Of a stretch of DNA of 18,204 bases, positions 14,121 to 18,204 are shown piece by piece. Location of the stretch: contig MELN01000025.1 in assembly GCA_001768675.1 (NCBI GenBank), positions 225 through 18,428 of the forward strand, written 5' to 3'. This stretch comes from Actinobacteria bacterium RBG_16_64_13 (GTDB taxonomy: Bacteria; Actinomycetota; Thermoleophilia; RBG-16-64-13). The position numbers were made by a program, and so were the translations under genes. Each line of letters begins with the position of its first letter. Within the stretch, counting starts at the first letter, position 1. Below the pieces are notes generated by a model that ran no database searches, had not been told where the DNA came from, and worked only from the letters and a program-made list of their open reading frames with translations.

Positions 14121-14207
14121 CTTCGCCTGTAACGATAACCTGACCACGCGGACCGCGCGCCCTCGAGACACCGGCGTACACGACCCACAGAAAGGAGGTG
14201 CCACAGC

Positions 14208-14231
14208 ATGATCGTCCGGACGAAGACCTGA
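14208..14231 (+). CDS. Possible 7-codon ORF with a perfect Shine-Dalgarno; leader peptide or frameshifted remnant
   Basis: ATG 14208 opens MIVRTKT and stops at TGA 14229-14231. It is preceded by AAAGGAGGTG (14191-14200), which complements ten bases at the 3' end of 16S rRNA, with 7-8 bases of spacing. Such a signal before a 7-codon frame is unusual. In the +2 frame relative to this ATG, codons from 14222 to 14275 encode a protein-like run (EDLTERQNVHGLHEAIDQ) ending at TGA 14276-14278. A small frame change at about 14219-14222 would give one continuous peptide of roughly 23 residues. Either a leader peptide or a decayed gene start; no family is recognised. Low confidence that it is translated usefully. 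Confidence 0.25.
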   Translation: MIVRTKT

Positions 14232-14244
14232 CCGAGCGCCAGAA

Positions 14245-14261
14245 CGTGCACGGGTTGCACG
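14245..14261. repeat. Hairpin B (related to hairpin A)
   Basis: Perfect 6-bp stem CGTGCA (14245-14250) / TGCACG (14256-14261) around loop CGGGT. It lies inside the second-frame run after the 7-codon ORF and shares GGGTTGCACG with hairpin A. If the 7-codon ORF is a leader, this stem could fold or unfold with ribosome position (inference). No T-run follows. Confidence 0.5.
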
Positions 14262-14417
14262 AAGCCATCGATCAGTGACCATCGACCAGCGACTAGACAC
14301 GTCGCCGGCGAGCGCGCTGTGGGCTCCTCGGTCTAGCGGATAGATCCATCCCTTCTCCCCGGGCTGCTTGCGCAGGCTGACCCGCTCATCGGCGCTCGAC
14401 CGACTAGGAGAAGACAA

Positions 14418-15704
14418 ATGAGTCAAGCACCCACCGACTACCGTCCCATGTGGGAATCACTGGGACTGGACCTACCGGCACACGACGCCCTACTCGCCGC
14501 CCTCCCCGTCCTCTACGGCAATGCCTATCAGAACCAGACGAACCGACCCGAAGGCATGTCCTACTTCGATTTCGTGATGAGCGAGATCCACGGACTGCGG
14601 GTCAAGGAGCTCATGGATCACAAGGCGGCCGGGGGCACCGTGATCGGGACCTTCTGCCTCTACGTGCCCGAGGAGATCATCCGCGCCCTGGGCGGGCAAT
14701 GTGTCGGCTTGTGCGCGGGCGCCGAATGGGCCTACGATAAAGTGGAACGTATCCTGCCCCAGAACACCTGCGCTCTCATCAAGTCCTTCATGGGCTTCAA
14801 GCTGGGCAAAGTCTGTCCGTATGCTGAAGCATGCGACCTGGTGATAGGCGAGACCACGTGCGACGGCAAGAAGAAGGCCTACGAGCTTCTCAACGATCTG
14901 GCTCCGCTGCACGTCATGGAGCTCCCGCAGATGAAACAACGGCATGACCGAATCCTTTGGCGCTCGGAGATCGAGCGCCTGGTCGCCAGGCTCGAGGACG
15001 TGAGCGGACGCAGGCTGACGGCGGAGAACCTTGCGGCTGCCATCAAAGAGGTCAACGACAAGCGCCGGGCCCTGCAGCGCCTGAATGCGACGCGCAAAGC
15101 CTCCCCCGCTCCCATCTCCGGCAAGGACGCCTTGCTCGCCGTCCAGGTGGCGTTCTACGACGACGTGCCGCGCTTCACCGCCATGGTGAATCAGATCGCC
15201 GGCGAGCTCGAAGCCCGGGTGGCCGTCGGTGAACGCGTGGCCCCCGCGGATGCTCCCCGCCTGCTGGTGACCGGAACGCCCATGTCTATCCCCAACTGGA
15301 AGACCTACGACCTGATCGAGAAGGCGGGCGCGGTGGTGGTCGCGGAAGAGATGTGCACCGGCTCGCGCTACTACTCGACGCTGGTGGACGAGGCCCCCAC
15401 AGACCTTCCGGGCATGATCGACGCCCTCCGCGACAAGTACCTGGACATCAACTGCGCCTGCTTCACACCCAACCCGGGCAGGATGGACGACGTGATCCGT
15501 TTGGCCGAAGAGTACAAGGTCGACGGCATCGTACAGTACAACCTACAGTTCTGCACGCCCTACCAAATAGAAGCAACGGCCGTGGAACGCGCCGCTCAGG
15601 CTGCCGGCATCCCGACCCTGCGCATCGACACCGACTACTCCATGGGCGACGTCGGCCAGCTTTCCACTCGGGTGGAGGCCTTCCTGGAGATGATCGAGCG
15701 ATGA
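14418..15704 (+). CDS. Double-cubane-cluster protein, 2-hydroxyacyl-CoA dehydratase (HgdB/BcrC) family, YjiM-like
   Basis: 428 residues from ATG 14418 with AGGAG upstream. It closely follows E. coli YjiM by eye: GTFCLYVPEEI (C80), LCAGAEWAYD (C99), NTCALIKSFMGF (C118), KVCPYAEACDLVIGETTCDGKKK (C133, C139, C148; quoted here as GETTCDGKKK), EEMCTGSRYY (C313), DKYLDINCACFTPN (C346, C348), LQFCTPY (C379) and TDYSMGDVGQLSTRVEAFLEM. Known double-cubane proteins carry an [8Fe-9S] cluster from two bridged cubanes and, with an ATP-dependent activator, catalyse difficult reductions of small molecules; the natural substrate is unknown. Two-subunit dehydratases and benzoyl-CoA reductases are alternatives, but this is a single-gene form. 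No activator ATPase (HgdC/YjiL-like) lies in the window, which is odd since they usually adjoin. Cytoplasmic, oxygen-sensitive (inference). Confidence 0.9.
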   Translation: MSQAPTDYRPMWESLGLDLPAHDALLAALPVLYGNAYQNQTNRPEGMSYFDFVMSEIHGLRVKELMDHKAAGGTVIGTFCLYVPEEIIRALGGQCVGLCAGAEWAYDKVERILPQNTCALIKSFMGFKLGKVCPYAEACDLVIGETTCDGKKKAYELLNDLAPLHVMELPQMKQRHDRILWRSEIERLVARLEDVSGRRLTAENLAAAIKEVNDKRRALQRLNATRKASPAPISGKDALLAVQVAFYDDVPRFTAMVNQIAGELEARVAVGERVAPADAPRLLVTGTPMSIPNWKTYDLIEKAGAVVVAEEMCTGSRYYSTLVDEAPTDLPGMIDALRDKYLDINCACFTPNPGRMDDVIRLAEEYKVDGIVQYNLQFCTPYQIEATAVERAAQAAGIPTLRIDTDYSMGDVGQLSTRVEAFLEMIER

Positions 15705-15805
15705 CGCGGAGCGATGACTCAACCACTTCAGCCCCGAAGGGCAGGTAGCCGTTGGAGAGCTCTCGAACATGTAGGTCATCTCTGAGACGATGCTCGGAGC
15801 AGCGA

Positions 15806-15816
15806 AGGTTAAACCT
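15806..15816. promoter_or_regulatory. Palindrome just upstream of the five-helix membrane protein gene
   Basis: AGGTT-A-AACCT (15806-15816) has perfect 5-base arms and lies 9 bases before the AAAGGGGGG ribosome-binding stretch. A second perfect palindrome, GAGAGCTCTC (15755-15764), and a 4-bp hairpin GCCC/GGGC (15731-15742) are in the same 131-base gap. Either palindrome could be an operator. No clear promoter hexamers or T-run were seen. Confidence 0.3.
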
Positions 15817-15835
15817 GTAAAGCAAAGGGGGGATC

Positions 15836-16405
15836 GTGGGTACATTCGTGGCGCTCTACAGTGTGTTGGCTTTTCTCGTCCCTGTGGTGGTCGTCGGGGC
15901 CATCGTCTACCTGATCTTCCGCCGCCGCAACGGTCAGGGGGGAATCACCGCCTATCATGCCCTGATCGCCTACTTCTACGCGGTCACGGCCGCAAGCATC
16001 TTCATCGGTGCTGTCGGGCTGGCCTATCTCTTGAACGTCGCCTTCGCCGAGTTCTATGACGGCGTCGAACTCCTCGGTAACACGACCACCGGATTCGCTC
16101 TGCTCGCTATCGGGGCGCTGCTCCTTCTCCTCCACTGGTGGGGCAGAAAGGTGATGGAGGATCGCCACGATACGGGCACGCGCACGGTGAAACGGGTCTA
16201 CCTGTTCTCGATGCTGGCACTATCCAGCATCAGTGGCCTTGTGTCGATGCCGCTCGCCCTGGTGACCGGCGCCCGCTACTCCCTGGGGGACAGGTACTAC
16301 GTGGACACGCCGAACACATACCTGGCAGTGGCGTTGGTCGTCGTGTTGGTGTGGAGCTACTACTTCTGGCGGGTGGCCAAGGAGTTGCGCGCCGACCGCT
16401 CGTAG
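15836..16405 (+). CDS. Five-helix membrane protein, DUF5671-like
   Basis: 189 residues from GTG 15836 with AAAGGGGGG upstream. Hydrophobic helices lie at about 5-28, 39-69, 85-102, 121-144 and 161-180. Short charged loops (RRRNGQGG at 29-36; GRKVMEDRHDTGTRTVKR region at 103-120) and a positive C-terminal tail lie between and after them. The layout, with a Y-rich second helix and a final WSYYFWRV helix, resembles DUF5671 membrane proteins of unknown function. No catalytic motif is visible. It sits 131 bases after the double-cubane gene and 96 bases before the SLH/Big_5 gene, all on the plus strand; functional linkage to either is unproven. Confidence 0.7.
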   Translation: MGTFVALYSVLAFLVPVVVVGAIVYLIFRRRNGQGGITAYHALIAYFYAVTAASIFIGAVGLAYLLNVAFAEFYDGVELLGNTTTGFALLAIGALLLLLHWWGRKVMEDRHDTGTRTVKRVYLFSMLALSSISGLVSMPLALVTGARYSLGDRYYVDTPNTYLAVALVVVLVWSYYFWRVAKELRADRS

Positions 16406-16501
16406 CACTCCGCCACCGGGCTCCAAGGCAGGAAGAACGCCTCTCAAACAGTATTAGAAAGGATACGGAATCACGCGTCACACGAGCAGAAGGGGCGGAA
16501 G

Positions 16502-18172
16502 ATGAGCGGGCGGAACATGAAGCGTTGGATCGGCCTGTTCGCGGCAATCGCGATCATAACGGCCTTTGTCCTCTTGACCGGTGTATTCCAGGTACTGCCC
16601 GGCTCCGGAGCAGAGACCGCTGCTGGAGCTGTGTCGGCGCCGCAAGTGGTGTCGACCGATCCTGTCGACAACCAGCCTGATTGCCCCATCTTCCAGACCT
16701 TCAAGGTGACCTTCGACCAGGACATGGATCCGGCCACCCTGACCGGCACCACTCTGTACATATATGTCGCGAGCGGATTCCCCTTGCCCGCGACCGTCAC
16801 CTACGACGTAGCCACCAAGACGGCCACGCTCGTCCCACTCGCCAAGCTGACGGCAGGCAGCACGTACTTCGTCCGGCTGAGCGTGAACGTCAAGAGCAGC
16901 GCTGGGCTAAGCGTGCAGGGTGCGCCGCTCACCTGGTATTTCCACACGCTCCCTGCCATCCCGCCTCGCGTCCTCGGCAAATCTCCCGTGGATGGCGCGG
17001 TGAACTGCCCGGTCAGCCAGGTGATATCCATCACCTTCGACTCCCAGATGGACGGCACCAAGTTCACCCCCTTCTCCTTCTACTTCGCAAAACGCGGCGG
17101 TCCGGTACTCCCGGCCACCATCACCTACGACGCCCCCACCATGACCGCCATCTTGAAGCCGGTGCAGATCCTCGATGAGGCCTCCACGTATGACGTGACC
17201 CTCATCGGTACCGCCACGGGGATCAACGGCATGTTCGTGTACGGCGCGCCCATTACATGGAGCTTCAACACGGTCCTGGTCCAGCCGCCCTCAGTGATCA
17301 CTAAGACCCCGGCCGACGGCGCCCAAGATCAGCCCCTCGATATCGTGTCCATGATCACGTTCGACCGCGACATGAACAAGAGCACCATCACCGCCGACAG
17401 CTTCTACCTCCAGAAAGTGGGCGGGGCTCGCGTGGACACCATCATGACCGCGAACGAGCGCGGAGCCACGCTCACTCCCAAGATCGACCTCGATCCCAGC
17501 ACGACCTATCAGGTCACGCTGACCGCCGACGCGAAGAGCGTCAAGGGCGAAAGCGTGATCGGGGCCCCGATCACCTGGACGTTCAAGACCAAGGCCATTA
17601 CTTCGCCGTATTCCGACGTTTCCACGAGTTATCGGTACTTCGCCGCCATCTACCAGTTGGAGAAGCGCGGGATCATCAGCGGTTTCAGCAACGGCACCTT
17701 CCGTCCGTCTAGCCTGGTGACCCGGCAGCAGTTCGCCAAGATGATCATCAAGGCTCTCGGGGTCCCCGTCTCGGGTTCCGAAGTCTGCCCGTTCACCGAC
17801 GTGGTCGATCAGGTGGGCACCGATCCGCTGTATCCCTCGAAGTACGTGGCAGTGGGCGCTATCCGAGGAATCATCCAGGGCAAGACGGCCACCCTGTTTG
17901 CTCCTAACGACAACGTCACGCGCTATCAGGCCATCACCATGGTGATAAGGGCCATCGACAACATCGACAGGGGTCTCCTCAAGACCCCGCACCCCGGTTA
18001 CCAAGCGACCTGGGACCCGAGCCTCAGCGCCACTCACGGTCAGAACGCACGCCTTGCTGAGTTCAACGGGTTGTTGGCCGAGCTGCCGCTGTCCCAGTTG
18101 AACCCTGCCGGCGCCATGACTCGTGGCGAGGTTGCTCAACTCCTCTGGAATCTGGTCAAATTCTTGCAGTAG
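16502..18172 (+). CDS. Secreted protein with three Ig-like Big_5 domains and C-terminal SLH repeats
   Basis: 556 residues. Start ATG 16502 with AAGGGGCGG just upstream; ATG 16517 (residue 6) is possible. A signal peptide occupies about 1-45 (KRW then a long hydrophobic segment ending near VSA). Three Big_5-type Ig-like repeats follow at about 46-150, 153-256 and 262-363; each opens with P..V..T.P.dGa, has an F.eDMd-type core (VTFDQDMDPATL, ITFDSQMDGTKF, ITFDRDMNKSTI) and ends with GAPLTW/GAPITW. SLH repeats cover about 369-553 (GIISGFSNGTFRP, VTRQQFAKM, ARLAEFNGLLAELPL). The SLH part matches that of the gene at 67-1125 segment by segment, but here it is at the C-terminus. Role: cell-wall-bound surface protein, function unknown. 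Confidence 0.9.
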   Translation: MSGRNMKRWIGLFAAIAIITAFVLLTGVFQVLPGSGAETAAGAVSAPQVVSTDPVDNQPDCPIFQTFKVTFDQDMDPATLTGTTLYIYVASGFPLPATVTYDVATKTATLVPLAKLTAGSTYFVRLSVNVKSSAGLSVQGAPLTWYFHTLPAIPPRVLGKSPVDGAVNCPVSQVISITFDSQMDGTKFTPFSFYFAKRGGPVLPATITYDAPTMTAILKPVQILDEASTYDVTLIGTATGINGMFVYGAPITWSFNTVLVQPPSVITKTPADGAQDQPLDIVSMITFDRDMNKSTITADSFYLQKVGGARVDTIMTANERGATLTPKIDLDPSTTYQVTLTADAKSVKGESVIGAPITWTFKTKAITSPYSDVSTSYRYFAAIYQLEKRGIISGFSNGTFRPSSLVTRQQFAKMIIKALGVPVSGSEVCPFTDVVDQVGTDPLYPSKYVAVGAIRGIIQGKTATLFAPNDNVTRYQAITMVIRAIDNIDRGLLKTPHPGYQATWDPSLSATHGQNARLAEFNGLLAELPLSQLNPAGAMTRGEVAQLLWNLVKFLQ

Positions 18173-18182
18173 CCTTTTTTGG

Positions 18183-18204
18183 CGAGCCGAGCCGCCCTGG
18201 CTCG
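18183..18204 (+). terminator. Possible terminator hairpin, cut by the window end
   Basis: CGAGCC (18183-18188) and GGCTCG (18199-18204) pair perfectly over six bases around a 10-base loop, 10 bases after the SLH/Big_5 stop. A TTTTTT run (18175-18180) precedes the stem rather than following it. Whether a T-run follows is beyond the window, so this is provisional. Confidence 0.35.

Larger units (their letters stand above)
13984..14417. other. 434-bp region without a convincing long gene
   Basis: Lies between the divergently transcribed Nudix and double-cubane genes. Open frames here (157 aa on the minus strand, several of 60-100 aa) have no Shine-Dalgarno, biased composition and no recognisable domain, and I treat them as chance. 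Positive content: two related hairpins (14100-14120 and 14245-14261), a perfect Shine-Dalgarno at 14191-14200 followed by a 7-codon ORF, and the AGGAG before the next gene. No credible tRNA, rRNA or known riboswitch is recognised. The region probably holds promoters for both flanking genes, though I could not place them confidently. Confidence 0.5.

Noticed and set aside
14315..14400. Stretch with a GTCTAGCGGATAGA run that looks like a tRNA D-arm (Glu-like)
   Set aside because: No TPsiC arm with GTTCGA-type loop, no matching acceptor ends and no good anticodon stem, so it is not a tRNA.
13953..14426. 157-residue minus-strand open frame over the gene-free region
   Set aside because: No Shine-Dalgarno, Arg/Ser-rich composition typical of a chance frame in GC-rich DNA, and it runs into the Nudix gene on the same strand.

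Overview
The window is high-GC bacterial DNA with dense coding, Shine-Dalgarno sites before almost every gene and several GTG/TTG starts. The gene content points to an anaerobic, probably cell-wall-anchoring (monoderm) lineage: two tungsten/molybdenum aldehyde oxidoreductases (AORs), a double-cubane-cluster protein, an Rrf2-type Fe-S regulator, several Cys-rich small proteins, and two secreted proteins carrying S-layer homology (SLH) domains. An uncultured anaerobic actinobacterial-type lineage is my best guess. That is inferred from composition and gene style only; no rRNA or other marker gene is present.

Layout. (1) 67-1125: secreted SLH protein fused through a Thr/Ser linker to a type-1 copper (cupredoxin) domain. 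(2) 1135-2833, minus: a small ABM-like protein, a small Cys-rich DUF2769-type protein and a zinc-free quinone-oxidoreductase-like MDR enzyme. (3) 2918-6724, plus: a promoter, then a tight operon of metallo-beta-lactamase-fold protein, AOR 1 and a 3-hydroxyisobutyrate-dehydrogenase-like enzyme. (4) 6754-10755, minus: a second AOR operon facing the first, with a DUF1847 Cys-rich protein, AOR 2, a MoaD-like sulfur carrier and an amidohydrolase of the resorcylate decarboxylase/ACMSD type. A divergent promoter-operator region with a perfect-arm palindrome separates it from an rrf2 regulator gene (10933-11382). (5) 11333-13983, minus: SDR dehydrogenase (its 3' end overlaps rrf2 by 50 bp), a membrane protein with a beta-solenoid 'toastrack' domain, and a CoA-pyrophosphatase-type Nudix hydrolase. 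(6) 13984-14417: 434 bp with no convincing long gene but two related hairpins and a perfect Shine-Dalgarno followed by a 7-codon ORF. (7) 14418-15704, plus: a double-cubane-cluster/2-hydroxyacyl-CoA-dehydratase-family protein closely resembling E. coli YjiM. (8) 15836-18172, plus: a five-helix membrane protein and a secreted protein with three Ig-like (Big_5) domains and C-terminal SLH repeats related to those of the first gene.

How the genes may work together (inference): the two AOR operons converge and look like separate aldehyde/acid modules. In the first, a beta-hydroxyacid dehydrogenase could make the semialdehyde that AOR 1 oxidises. In the second, the MoaD-like carrier could supply the pterin dithiolene sulfur for AOR 2, the amidohydrolase could act as a decarboxylase, and the adjacent Rrf2 protein could couple expression to Fe-S or redox state. 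The two SLH proteins bracket the window and place a copper site and Ig-like domains on the cell surface. No mobile element, CRISPR array, rRNA or credible tRNA was seen.
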